DNA from: a virus
Virus record (IMG/VR): IMGVR_UViG_3300010938_000950
Location: 145,767-209,766 of that record
Strand: one strand, 5' to 3'
Length of the DNA stretch: 64,000 nucleotides
The stretch's first letter is position 1, and each line of letters begins with the position of its first letter. Made by a program: the position numbers and the translations under genes. Under the pieces are notes generated by a model. That model was not told the DNA's origin, ran no database searches, and saw only the letters and a program-made list of their open reading frames with translations. Below are positions 52,377-59,776 of this stretch, one piece after another.

Positions 52377-52982
52377 ATGGGCGAAGAGATTAGGGGTATG
52401 GTGGTTTACCACCGCAAGTCACTAAAGCGAGGTAAAATTACTGCCTCTAATCAATTCACCGGACTTATTGCAGTCCAATGGGATGATGGTGAAAAGAACT
52501 TTGCTCATGTTAGCGAGCTAATGAGTGAGCAACTTTTCAACGAACTACAAGAACAAAATAGGAAAGATCAAATGGCTCTCAAAGAAGAACAAGCAACCAT
52601 TGGTGCAATCGTTTTCAAGAACTCTGACGAAGCACCTCTAAGGAAGGGCAAGATTGCCGGACCTGTAGTCAATGGTGTTGCCATTGTCGAATGGGATGAT
52701 GGTCAGCTTGCTAAGGTTGCCATCAAGACTCTTCTTGGTCAAGTCGAGGGCATGGCTGAGAATCAACGCTTGCAAGACGAGAAGGATCGTTTGGAGCGTG
52801 AATTCGAGGAAGTACAAGCTGAGGTCGAGGAGAAGCTTTCTGCCGCGGCCAAGCTAATCAACGAGGCTGCTGCTCTTGCCGATCGTAAAAACGTTTCTAT
52901 CATGGATATGAGCGAAGCTACTTACGAGCTAGAGAGTGCCATGGAGAATGCGGGCTGGAATACTTCTTCCTGGCACTGCTAA
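52377..52982 (+). CDS. Paralogue 1 of GW..S...C family (201 aa)
   Basis: Two SH3-like repeats (RGMVVYHRKSLKRGKI ... VQWDDGEKNFA and GAIVFKNSDEAPLRKGKI ... VEWDDGQLAKV), then a coiled coil (FEEVQAEVEEKLSAAAKLIN) and the C-terminal tail GWNTSSWHC. The 53243 and 55013 products share this architecture and tail. Confidence 0.75.
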   Translation: MGEEIRGMVVYHRKSLKRGKITASNQFTGLIAVQWDDGEKNFAHVSELMSEQLFNELQEQNRKDQMALKEEQATIGAIVFKNSDEAPLRKGKIAGPVVNGVAIVEWDDGQLAKVAIKTLLGQVEGMAENQRLQDEKDRLEREFEEVQAEVEEKLSAAAKLINEAAALADRKNVSIMDMSEATYELESAMENAGWNTSSWHC

Positions 52983-52991
52983 GAGGGAACA

Positions 52992-53246
52992 ATGGATCTG
53001 GAACAAGAATTCCAAAAACTAATGGATGAAGCTGTCCAGAAGGTACAGGCCAAGCAGGCAGCCGGCGAGCTGTCTGTTGAAGAGGCTGACGACCTAATCG
53101 ATATCATCGCTACACGCAGGCAGAAAGGTGCGCGTGCATGGAGCTATAGCGATAACTGCTATACTGATGATGAAGACTATGACTATGATGGATCGGATGA
53201 TTCACGTGGTTGGCAGCGCTCATCTTGGTGCGGAGATAACGGATGA
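52992..53246 (+). CDS. Small acidic Tyr/Asp-rich protein (84 aa)
   Basis: A coiled coil start (MDEAVQKVQAKQAAGELSVE) then an acidic Tyr/Asp-rich region (YTDDEDYDYDGSDDS) ending SRGWQRSSWCGDN, a variant of the GW..S..C tail of its neighbours. ATGA overlap with the next paralogue. Confidence 0.7.
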   Translation: MDLEQEFQKLMDEAVQKVQAKQAAGELSVEEADDLIDIIATRRQKGARAWSYSDNCYTDDEDYDYDGSDDSRGWQRSSWCGDNG

Positions 53247-53674
53247 GCTTATTCAAATACGAAGTAGGCATGCGTGTACGCTATCGCGATGATGAAACTC
53301 GCAAAGGCGAAGTCACCGAAGTAGAGGACGAAAACGAAGTTCGCGTACTTTGGGATCATCGTAAAGATGAAGGACACAAGTGGTGTGAGACGCGAGAGAT
53401 CATGCCTGATACACTGGAGGCTGCCCAGCAGATTTCCAATCTGAATCGAAAGATTCAAGCCAAGATCGATGAGGCTACCTCTCTACTCGAACAGGCATTC
53501 AAGGCTTGGCGTACAGCCAACGCTATGGAAATGGAAGGGACTGATAACCCTGGGCCTGATGATGGTTACTTCGAGGGAGCCTATGCTCTTCGTGGGAATG
53601 AAGAGCTGGATCTTTCTAAGTTCGAGGAAGTGGTAGAGCAAAATGGTTGGAGTACCTCGTCTCTCTACTGTTGA
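53243..53674 (+). CDS. Paralogue 2 of GW..S...C family (143 aa)
   Basis: One SH3-like domain (VGMRVRYRDDETRKGEVTEV ... VRVLWDHRKDEGH), a coiled coil (LNRKIQAKIDEATSLLEQAF), an acidic insert and the tail GWSTSSLYC. A shorter version of the 52377 product. Confidence 0.75.
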   Translation: MSLFKYEVGMRVRYRDDETRKGEVTEVEDENEVRVLWDHRKDEGHKWCETREIMPDTLEAAQQISNLNRKIQAKIDEATSLLEQAFKAWRTANAMEMEGTDNPGPDDGYFEGAYALRGNEELDLSKFEEVVEQNGWSTSSLYC

Positions 53675-53960
53675 CCATATCATCAAGGGCCTCAAAAAGA
53701 CCCGAGGTGAATTGGTTAGATTTGCAAAAGCTCTTCCAGATGAAGATGCTTATGCAACTCCCTATTCAATTCTATCAGATGGTGTCAAACATATAGATGA
53801 TCTAATTGATAATCTAAAAGAATCAGTTAGAGATGCCAATCAATACCGCAAAGAAAACCCAGAACAATTCCCCAATCGAGCCAGAAAGTGGTGTATGATC
53901 AATGATTCTCGTCGGAAGTCGCGCTCTAGCACTGAGGATGCCACAAGCACTGATCCGTAA
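53643..53960 (+). CDS. Hypothetical helical protein (105 aa), overlapping
   Basis: Helical body (VDHIIKGLKKTRGELVRFAK; LSDGVKHIDDLIDNLKESVR). It overlaps paralogue 2 by 32 bases and the next gene by 59, so its ends are uncertain; the basic Ser/Arg tail (RRKSRSSTEDATST) lies in the overlap. Confidence 0.5.
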   Translation: MVGVPRLSTVDHIIKGLKKTRGELVRFAKALPDEDAYATPYSILSDGVKHIDDLIDNLKESVRDANQYRKENPEQFPNRARKWCMINDSRRKSRSSTEDATSTDP

Positions 53961-54828
53961 ACCTCTTGACTTTGATTGGGTTTGTACTCAGGAAGAGTTT
54001 GACCAGTGGATGGAAAAGAATCAGCACAAGGTCAATCCAACCAAAGTCTATAAAGAAGAGTGCCGACAGGGTCTTTACAAAATGATTGTCGAGGGCAGTA
54101 CCAACTGCGAATTCGAAATCATTGATCCTGAGAAAAGTTCTGGAATTCTTCAGCAGTTGGTAGAGAATAATTCCGAAAGTTTGGAGACGCCGTTTGGCTG
54201 GATTCCATCTTTCGATCTTCTGTTTGCTATCAAGCAGTCTCACCGCTATCTGCGAAATAGCCCGCACTTCTGGAAGACCTTGACCGATTGGCATCTCATG
54301 CGTAGGTTTGGGGCAATCATTCGTCCCGAGCATAAGAGCTTTCTCAAAACTCGTGAGGCCGAGACTTATTGGTATAAGCATCCGAAGCTCAACGTATCTA
54401 AGGATGACTTCTTCCAAGATGATGGTATCCAGTATGTATGGGACCATGACGATATCCACAAGTCAGTTGCAGTGGGTGAGCGACCAGCTTATACCTACTA
54501 CCTGAAGGATGGAGCGCAAGTCGATTGCGACAAAGATAAGTTCTTCGCCTTGCCTCAAGAGATTCGCCTCAATGGAGTAGTGGAAGAGGCCGCCGTGCTG
54601 GCAATCGAGCGCAGCTTGGTACCGCATCCCGGCGTGTGGACGCCTGAGTATGCATGGAAGTTTGCGCTTTCTAAGGTATGCTCTAGCATCACATCGGGAT
54701 GGTTCCGTCAGTTCGCCTACGAGAATGCCCCGGAAATTCTCAAATTGTATCCGAAGGGATATTGGGAGAAGTTCCAGCAAGACTGTGCTGATGGCAAAGT
54801 AAAACCTTTTACCGGAAGCAAGTACTGA
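53902..54828 (+). CDS. Nucleotidyltransferase-fold protein (308 aa)
   Basis: The N-terminus VGSRAL and, 15 residues later, DFDWVCT match the GS...DxD core of the minimal nucleotidyltransferase fold. The next strand has a further acidic residue (CEFEIIDPE). The C-terminal 200 residues are helical/mixed and unrecognised. Similar proteins (DUF7275-like, from memory) occur in many large phages; the substrate is unknown. Confidence 0.7.
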   Translation: MILVGSRALALRMPQALIRKPLDFDWVCTQEEFDQWMEKNQHKVNPTKVYKEECRQGLYKMIVEGSTNCEFEIIDPEKSSGILQQLVENNSESLETPFGWIPSFDLLFAIKQSHRYLRNSPHFWKTLTDWHLMRRFGAIIRPEHKSFLKTREAETYWYKHPKLNVSKDDFFQDDGIQYVWDHDDIHKSVAVGERPAYTYYLKDGAQVDCDKDKFFALPQEIRLNGVVEEAAVLAIERSLVPHPGVWTPEYAWKFALSKVCSSITSGWFRQFAYENAPEILKLYPKGYWEKFQQDCADGKVKPFTGSKY

Positions 54829-55016
54829 TGAGTGAATACGGAAAGAAGTGGGAAGATATTCGTTTGATTAGAGAGGAGATCAAACGGTTAGTTCCTACTG
54901 CAAATGTCAATAGCTTCAATGAAGCATCAGATTCTTTAGAGAGCTTCAAATCTCTTCTAGATATTCTAATGATGCGATGGGAAGTATTAGAAGCAGAGAT
55001 TAAGGAAGAGCCATGA
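54828..55016 (+). CDS. Small helical protein (62 aa)
   Basis: Charged helical microprotein (WEDIRLIREEIKRLVPTANV; SLESFKSLLDILMMRWEVLE). Overlaps both neighbours by ATGA-type junctions. Unknown. Confidence 0.6.
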   Translation: MSEYGKKWEDIRLIREEIKRLVPTANVNSFNEASDSLESFKSLLDILMMRWEVLEAEIKEEP

Positions 55017-55498
55017 AATTTTCTATTGGTGATAAGGTAGTTCAAAAGACTTCCGTTCAAGCACATACCAACTATCCGGTTGAAATCGTAGTTGGTTTCT
55101 TGGGTGATGCCGTACTCACTATGAGCTGGGGTGATGGGTTCGGCGATGAGATTCGCCACTATGACTTCTATGAAGATATCAAGCCTGGTGATCGTAGCTG
55201 GCGCTCAGCTATCTCAAGGTATCAAGAGTCAGAGCTTTTGACTCCGGAAGAAGTGATTGTGCAGCTTCGTAAACTAGAAGACGAGCAGTCTAAGCTAGAA
55301 GCAGAATTCGAAAGCGTACGCACACACGTGCAAGAGAAATTAAACCAAGCTGCCGTTCTTGTCAAAGAAGCTACTTCTTTGGTGGAACCTACGGGTAAAG
55401 ATTTCTATGATCTCACCGAAGAATGCAGAGAGTTGCACTTTGCTCTAAGCAAAGGCGGATGGTCTCATTCTACAATGAAGTGCAAATATGGACGATGA
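55013..55498 (+). CDS. Paralogue 3 of GW..S...C family (161 aa)
   Basis: An SH3-like N-terminus (FSIGDKVVQKTSVQAHTNYP ... VLTMSWGDGFGDE), a coiled coil (LRKLEDEQSKLEAEFESVRT, HVQEKLNQAAVLVKEATSLV) and the tail GWSHSTMKC. Same architecture as the 52377 and 53243 products. Confidence 0.75.
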   Translation: MKFSIGDKVVQKTSVQAHTNYPVEIVVGFLGDAVLTMSWGDGFGDEIRHYDFYEDIKPGDRSWRSAISRYQESELLTPEEVIVQLRKLEDEQSKLEAEFESVRTHVQEKLNQAAVLVKEATSLVEPTGKDFYDLTEECRELHFALSKGGWSHSTMKCKYGR

Positions 55499-55685
55499 AT
55501 TTGAATTTCTATACAAAGAGTACCTAGAATATTCTAGGTTGTTCCATTGGTATCATGGAAGTTCTTTTTCCTTTTTCAAAGGTAAAGCTTCTAAAGTAGA
55601 AGCAGAAAGGTATAGGTATCTTTCTAATTATTACTTTGAAAAAGCTGTAATCAAAGCTCGAAAAATGGTAATGCCTAAGAGGTGA
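55488..55685 (+). CDS. Small Tyr/Phe-rich protein (65 aa)
   Basis: Aromatic, charged protein (FEFLYKEYLEYSRLFHWYHG; AERYRYLSNYYFEKAVIKAR). It overlaps paralogue 3 by 11 bases. Not recognised. Confidence 0.6.
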   Translation: MDDEFEFLYKEYLEYSRLFHWYHGSSFSFFKGKASKVEAERYRYLSNYYFEKAVIKARKMVMPKR

Positions 55686-55687
55686 TC

Positions 55688-56191
55688 ATGTTTAAGTATG
55701 ATCAGAATGTTGAGCGCTACGGAATTAAACTGGTTAACGACCGTGTTATCCGCAAAGAGGCTCAATTTTCAACCTATAAGCATTTTGAATTTCTTTCTAG
55801 ATTAGCTAGGCATCTAATTGCCAACCCTGATCCTACTGTAGTTCCTGTTTATAAATTCGAAGTTCTGGAAGAGGCTCCCGAAGGAAAACTGTGGGGCACG
55901 TTTAGATACGCATATGAAATGATGCGCCTGCCTATGCTTTCACGTGAGGAAAAGAGCGCTATCAATACATTCTTCCAACACAGATATAATATGAATAGGT
56001 CTGAAGACCCCTACTTGCTTCGTGATAAGCGGGAGTTTCCGGAGCTAGCTAAGTTCATGTCGAAAGTTTTCGACGATGATAACTATACCGATCTTCACGA
56101 CGGGAACTTCCTAAAAGATGAAGAAGGGAACTATCGTATCATTGACCTGGAGGGATTCTCTCGTTACCCAGGTGTTGGCCATCTAGAGTAA
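55688..56191 (+). CDS. Kinase-like protein (167 aa)
   Basis: Near residue 135 the sequence reads TDLHDGNFLKDEEGNYRIID, then LEGFS, the order of the catalytic loop (H-D-G-N) and metal-binding Asp of kinase-fold proteins such as aminoglycoside-phosphotransferase relatives. The N-lobe is reduced, so activity is uncertain. AAGAGGTGATC supports the ATG at 55688. Confidence 0.6.
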   Translation: MFKYDQNVERYGIKLVNDRVIRKEAQFSTYKHFEFLSRLARHLIANPDPTVVPVYKFEVLEEAPEGKLWGTFRYAYEMMRLPMLSREEKSAINTFFQHRYNMNRSEDPYLLRDKREFPELAKFMSKVFDDDNYTDLHDGNFLKDEEGNYRIIDLEGFSRYPGVGHLE

Positions 56192-56197
56192 TAAATT

Positions 56198-56392
56198 ATG
56201 AATATCAAAGCTGCGCCCGTAATCAAATTCGGGTATGTAATGCTAGCTATTAATATGGCTCTATCTAGCTACTTCTGGTTGTTTGGTCATGATGAAGATG
56301 ATCGTTTCCATACAGCTTTGTTTATGGGCGGCTCCATGCTCTGGATAATCATGATCTTGGTATGGTATAAAGTTCAAGAAACTGAGGAGTAA
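56198..56392 (+). CDS. Two-span membrane protein (64 aa)
   Basis: Hydrophobic helices FGYVMLAINMALSSYFWLF and ALFMGGSMLWIIMILVWY with an acidic loop between (HDEDD). Unknown. Confidence 0.65.
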   Translation: MNIKAAPVIKFGYVMLAINMALSSYFWLFGHDEDDRFHTALFMGGSMLWIIMILVWYKVQETEE

Positions 56393-56395
56393 AAC

Positions 56396-56785
56396 GTGGA
56401 AGATTGGGCTGAGCTAGATGAAGACAAGTGTGCTTGCCATGGTTGTGGCTGGGCAGAAGTTTCAAAAGATGAATGGGTAGAATGCCCCCTTCACTTCGAA
56501 GGTCAGCTTCATCCTGATACGCAGGCTCTGCTACTGGATGAGCCTGAACGTTTAGTTGAAGAGGAGCGTAAATCACGGCTTCGGTTTCAAATCAGAGAAG
56601 CGCGAGCCAAGATTGTTCTTGCCCAAGAGCAACTTAAAGAAGAGCAGAGCAAGCTAGCTCGTCTTGAACTAGAGCTAATCAATAGGACGCCCACTGTTAA
56701 AGCTATGCGAGCAGTCGTTCCACCCCCGCTTCCTATTCCTTCTGAGCCAAAACCATTTGAGCTTACGGAGACAGATTTTCTATGA
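56396..56785 (+). CDS. Zinc-finger plus coiled-coil protein (129 aa), GTG start
   Basis: The N-terminus has CACHGCGWAEV ... ECPLH, a small zinc finger, followed by a charged coiled coil (RFQIREARAKIVLAQEQLKE) and a Pro-rich C-terminus. Unknown. Confidence 0.65.
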   Translation: MEDWAELDEDKCACHGCGWAEVSKDEWVECPLHFEGQLHPDTQALLLDEPERLVEEERKSRLRFQIREARAKIVLAQEQLKEEQSKLARLELELINRTPTVKAMRAVVPPPLPIPSEPKPFELTETDFL

Positions 56786-57282
56786 GAATCTATGATGCTA
56801 TTGATGCTGCGGCTAAGGCCCTAAAGTCTGGAGCACATCCTAATATTCTAAGGATGGCACTAATGAGTGACGGCTTTCCAGCCTCTAAAGTAGAAGTTAT
56901 TTTGGGATGGGCTAACCAATCCAACAAAGGAAAACAAATGAAAACGATTGAAGAAATGAAGGAACTCTTTCCATGGGAAGAGGGCATGGGAGAAATCAGT
57001 GGTTTCGGGGGAGGCTATGAGGAAGCCTGTCGAAACATGGTTTACTCCGGCCTTGCTTGGCTGGAGACCAAACCCAATGCCGAACTGCGTGCTATTGAGT
57101 ATAAGAATGTCTTTGGTATTCTTACTCCAGACAATGCTGATACTCAGGAATTGGACGATGCGGTGGCGGCTGGGGAACCCGGTTGTTCAGGTGCAATGCA
57201 TCATGCTGCCATGAGTCATGTTATGTTCATTGCTAAGAATGGTTGGAACAAATACGTCTCTGAAATGAAGAAACGCGGTTAA
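56782..57282 (+). CDS. Hypothetical protein (166 aa)
   Basis: Helical N-terminus (DAIDAAAKALKSGAHPNILR) and a second domain (GGYEEACRNMVYSGLAWLET; DDAVAAGEPGCSGAMHHAAM). The latter, with Met 53 as a possible separate start at 56938 after CAAAGGAAAAC, may be its own gene. Confidence 0.65.
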   Translation: MRIYDAIDAAAKALKSGAHPNILRMALMSDGFPASKVEVILGWANQSNKGKQMKTIEEMKELFPWEEGMGEISGFGGGYEEACRNMVYSGLAWLETKPNAELRAIEYKNVFGILTPDNADTQELDDAVAAGEPGCSGAMHHAAMSHVMFIAKNGWNKYVSEMKKRG

Positions 57283-57284
57283 TC

Positions 57285-57452
57285 ATGACCAAGAAAGATT
57301 ACATCAAGGCCGCCGAGATTGTTCGACAGGACCACAAGAAGAATGGAGATATCTTCTCCAAACTTATGGAAGAGTCTTTCGTCAAACTTTTCCGACAGGA
57401 TAACCCGCGCTTCGATGAGAAGCGTTTCCGTGAAGCCTGCAAGGGAGCATGA
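57285..57452 (+). CDS. Conserved small phage protein (55 aa)
   Basis: TKKDYIKAAEIVRQDHKK, then DNPRFDEKRFREACKG. This recalls a small family found across many phages (from memory), of unknown function. A near-terminal Cys is conserved. Confidence 0.7.
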   Translation: MTKKDYIKAAEIVRQDHKKNGDIFSKLMEESFVKLFRQDNPRFDEKRFREACKGA

Positions 57453-57454
57453 GT

Positions 57455-57787
57455 ATGGATACAATTACGTTTGACGATTTCGTCAAAGCAGACATGCGTG
57501 TAGGTACAATCACCTCTGCGGAGGCTGTGCCCAAGAGCAAGAAGCTTCTCAAACTTTCTGTCTCATTCGGTCCTGAGATTGGTACTCGCACTATTCTTGC
57601 AGGTATTGCCGAAGCCTACAATCCAGAAGGCATTGTTGGACTTCAGATTGTTGCAGTAATCAACCTTCCGCCCCGAGCTATGATGGGTATCGAGTCTCAT
57701 GGTATGCTTCTAGCTGGCAGGTCTGCAACTGGTCAACTCATTCTCGTCTCTCCTAATGGTATTGCCGAGGGAGAGCGAATCGGCTGA
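57455..57787 (+). CDS. CsaA/Trbp111-like tRNA-binding protein (110 aa)
   Basis: TFDDFVKADMRVGTITSAEA, then FGPEIGTRTILAGIAEAY, then ESHGMLLAG match the OB-fold tRNA-binding domain of CsaA / MetRS C-termini. The ATG at 57455 has the better-spaced GGGAG. In a phage it may bind tRNA or RNA ends; next to RNA ligases and tRNA-like elements this is suggestive. Confidence 0.8.
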   Translation: MDTITFDDFVKADMRVGTITSAEAVPKSKKLLKLSVSFGPEIGTRTILAGIAEAYNPEGIVGLQIVAVINLPPRAMMGIESHGMLLAGRSATGQLILVSPNGIAEGERIG

Positions 57788-57793
57788 GAGGCG

Positions 57794-57817
57794 CGGCCTC
57801 CCATTCACGGGAGGCCG
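57794..57817 (+). promoter_or_regulatory. Perfect hairpin with the repeat at its core
   Basis: CGGCCTCCC-ATTCAC-GGGAGGCCG is a 9-bp perfect stem whose loop is ATTCAC, formed by the last repeat copy (57798). It is the leader of the gene at 57836. Confidence 0.65.
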
Positions 57818-57835
57818 TTGCAAAAGGAAGCGCCC

Positions 57836-58243
57836 ATGATTAGGTTGAGAACCAAAGTAGGAAATGGTAGAGTTTTTACTCTCTACTTCATGGGTAAATG
57901 GGTAACTCTCATCAATGATGGTACCAGAGCTTCTTCTGTTGATGCAGACAACCTGATGATGGCAGGAGCTAACCATCTGGCAGCCGCTACAAAACTCAAG
58001 GAGATTATGGATGACAGAGGAAGATTTGCTGAACAGCTACTTCACAGAGAAAGATATTCCGGGAGTCTCAGCTCAGGAGTTTCAGACGGCAGTGATGGGG
58101 CTAATCGAGAAGGGTCTCATCGAGATGGTGGAAGCGAACGGGATCAAAATCTACCGCCCAACTCTTCTTCTGAAGAAAATCAAAACACATCTGAACTCGG
58201 ATCCCAAAACGCAGAGTTAAATGATGGACAAGAAAGAGTTTGA
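57836..58243 (+). CDS. Hypothetical protein with overprinted C-terminus (135 aa)
   Basis: The N-terminal 55 residues look like a globular alpha/beta domain (RVFTLYFMGKWVTLINDGTR). The rest is low-complexity Ser/Glu/Gly and coincides with a second frame (58011-58220) that has its own ribosome-binding site and a convincing protein. Either this is dual coding or the true end is near 58011. Confidence 0.55.
   Translation: MIRLRTKVGNGRVFTLYFMGKWVTLINDGTRASSVDADNLMMAGANHLAAATKLKEIMDDRGRFAEQLLHRERYSGSLSSGVSDGSDGANREGSHRDGGSERDQNLPPNSSSEENQNTSELGSQNAELNDGQERV
58011..58220 (+). CDS. Winged-helix-like small protein, overprinted (69 aa)
   Basis: DIPGVSAQEFQTAVMGLIEK, then GLIEMVEANGIKIYRPTLL fits a winged-helix domain. 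AAGGAG lies seven bases before the ATG. It lies in another frame inside 57836-58243. Confidence 0.6.
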   Translation: MTEEDLLNSYFTEKDIPGVSAQEFQTAVMGLIEKGLIEMVEANGIKIYRPTLLLKKIKTHLNSDPKTQS

Positions 58244-58631
58244 AGAAAAGCTAATCAAAGACTTTCCTGGCCTCTATGCTGATATGTATGGTGATGCCAG
58301 TAAGACTTGTATGGCCTGGGGAGTAGAAATTGGACCAGGATGGTATGATCTGGTTTATGATCTCTCCGCTAAGTTAAACGCCATTATTCAAACCTTTCCA
58401 AAAGAATACGCCCAGAATTTTAGGTTCTCCCAGATAAAAGAAAAGTTGGGCGGCCTGCGTATTCATATGACAAAAACCTCGCCCGAGATGAGAGAACTTA
58501 TTCATAAGGCCGAGTCTGATAGTTATCATATTTGCCATCGTTGTGGACAACCTGGTAAATTAGTAAAAGCTAGTTGGCTCTATACATCCTGTAAAGAGCA
58601 CGCTAAACAAGAACACAAAAACCAATTCTGA
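58221..58631 (+). CDS. Conserved phage zinc-ribbon protein (136 aa)
   Basis: The pattern QIKEKLGGLRIHMTKT, then IHKAESDSYHICHRCGQPG and TSCKEH matches a family common in phages (from memory); the Cys/His set forms a zinc site. Unknown role. Confidence 0.75.
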   Translation: MMDKKEFEEKLIKDFPGLYADMYGDASKTCMAWGVEIGPGWYDLVYDLSAKLNAIIQTFPKEYAQNFRFSQIKEKLGGLRIHMTKTSPEMRELIHKAESDSYHICHRCGQPGKLVKASWLYTSCKEHAKQEHKNQF

Positions 58632-58637
58632 GGAAAA

Positions 58638-58943
58638 ATGAGCAACAAGAATTTGCCCCTGGACGAGCAGCTTTTCACCGCCGAACACTTTGCGCCCCTT
58701 CCAGGAGCAGTGCTTGGCCTACAGTTCAAGGATGTGACGCTGAAGGGAAAGGTTGGGGACTTCGAGTCCGGAACCAAGTTCTCTTATGCGGTCCTCCTGG
58801 GTGATGCGTCTGCCCTGGTCCTGATCGATGAGAAACAGGAGGAACACGCATTCCGCCTGAGTGTGAGTGTGGGTGAGCGCATCGATGCGGCCGAGCTTCA
58901 TGAGCCTCATGATGAGAGCTGTGATTGCGGCCACGATCACTGA
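58638..58943 (+). CDS. Beta-rich protein with His/Cys tail (101 aa)
   Basis: A beta domain (VLGLQFKDVTLKGKVGDFES) followed by the tail HEPHDESCDCGHDH, a likely metal-binding tail. GC-rich compared with its neighbours. Start after CTGAGGAAAAATG. Confidence 0.7.
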   Translation: MSNKNLPLDEQLFTAEHFAPLPGAVLGLQFKDVTLKGKVGDFESGTKFSYAVLLGDASALVLIDEKQEEHAFRLSVSVGERIDAAELHEPHDESCDCGHDH

Positions 58944-58945
58944 CA

Positions 58946-59164
58946 ATGAAATGGATTGTTTCTTGGCAAACAGTGGTTCATCATAGTGATGGTACATGGT
59001 TTGAAAAAACTGAAAGGCACCATCACTCAAAAGAGTTTGATGATAAAGAAGAGGCATACCAATTCAGAAATGATTTGAGGAATGCAAGATATGTTGTAAA
59101 TGTTGAGCTTAAAAGAGAAGTATCTTTAGACGATATTTACAATGCAATCGCAGCCAAAAACTAA
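58946..59164 (+). CDS. Small protein (72 aa)
   Basis: KWIVSWQTVVHHSDGTWFEK starts with a strand; the rest is charged (KEFDDKEEAYQFRNDLRN) and ends in a helix. AT-rich. Not recognised. Confidence 0.6.
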   Translation: MKWIVSWQTVVHHSDGTWFEKTERHHHSKEFDDKEEAYQFRNDLRNARYVVNVELKREVSLDDIYNAIAAKN

Positions 59165-59701
59165 GACCTATATGCATACACAGACGTGTGTATGCATATA
59201 GAGCTAACGAGTACGGTTAGCTTTCGTTCTAGCGGATCGCAATGAAACTAGAACGGGTCAAGGGGACTAACATGCTGCCCCTAAGCTTGCGTATGCGAGC
59301 CGCATGAGGTTGCCAACTAACCATAAATGTTGGGGCGCAGGTGGTCACGCCTATACCTACCCCAGTTCTTGTTCATTATTACTGCGTCTTAATAATGTTC
59401 TTTAGTCAACTCTACAACGACCGAGAGAAAACTGTAGACATCCTTGCTAGCCTTCAGATGTATGTGAACAGCTAGGGGCACTCCTGCCCATACCTGCGAG
59501 CGTGAGTTTTCGCTTCCGTTTTGAGTACGATACACATAGGCGTGTGCTTAGATACGAACTTGCAAGCGTATCGGTGCAGGCGCCTATAAAACGGAGGATC
59601 AATTTTATTGGAGAGTGTATTGGGCACTTGAGCGCCTCATGACGAAGATGGAGATAGTCATGACACCCACTGTAAGACCGTGGTGTATAACGGTCTGAAC
59701 T
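59165..59701 (+). other. Non-coding structured region (537 bases)
   Basis: It holds a perfect 14-bp hairpin (59169-59200), GCTAAC/GTTAGC (59203-59221) and CGTTCTAG/CTAGAACG (about 59227-59260). The remainder up to tRNA-Glu has short inverted repeats but no gene or T-arm. It may carry further small RNAs. Confidence 0.5.
59169..59200 (+). terminator. Perfect 14-bp palindromic hairpin
   Basis: TATATGCATACACA-GACG-TGTGTATGCATATA follows the 59164 stop by four bases. It lacks a T-tract but could still terminate or protect an RNA end. Confidence 0.6.
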
Positions 59702-59776
59702 GGCCCCATCATCTAGTGGTTAGGATATATGGCCTTCACCCATAGTACAGGGGTTCGAATCCCCTTGGGGTCACCA
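59702..59776 (+). tRNA. tRNA-Glu (UUC)
   Basis: A complete tRNA with encoded CCA: acceptor GGCCCCA/TGGGGTC, D-arm ATCT/GGAT, anticodon arm TATGG-CCTTCAC-CCATA (anticodon TTC), T-arm AGGGG-TTCGAAT-CCCCT. The A of CCA is also the first base of the start codon of the gene at 59776, so tRNA 3' processing and translation of that gene overlap. This is the only canonical tRNA in the window. Confidence 0.92.

Larger units (their letters stand above)
33..57808 (+). repeat. CTCCCATTCA(C/T) oriented repeat family, 52 exact copies
   Basis: The 10-mer CTCCCATTCA, nearly always followed by C, occurs on the + strand only. Copies start at 33, 263, 953, 1117, 1323, 1421, 1697, 2239, 2448, 2855, 3471, 3921, 4197, 4651, 4862, 5254, 5827, 5935, 6188, 6478, 6745, 6962, 7430, 7723, 8154, 8893, 9626, 10301, 10554, 11084, 11860, 12140, 12544, 13434, 14086, 14723, 15358, 16194, 18704, 19489, 21515, 23750, 26910, 28823, 29861, 32967, 34498, 37604, 41574, 44195, 47698 and 57798. 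One-off variants are at 5415, 7262, 24515, 31247 and 33692. Most copies sit 20-50 bases upstream of a start codon, and the following bases loosely match GCCAATCGAAAGCGGAGG up to the ribosome-binding site. No inverted copy was seen. The constant orientation and position suggest a leader or transcription signal; the function is unknown. Confidence 0.9.

Noticed and set aside
33-57808. CRISPR array made of the CTCCCATTCAC repeat
   Set aside because: Copies are short, unevenly spaced (100 bases to several kb) and placed before genes; no regular spacers and no cas genes.
33-57808. Repeat as a sequencing adaptor or assembly artefact
   Set aside because: Copies differ in flanks, occur in frame within genes, decay gradually (variants) and are tied to leaders; an artefact would not show this.
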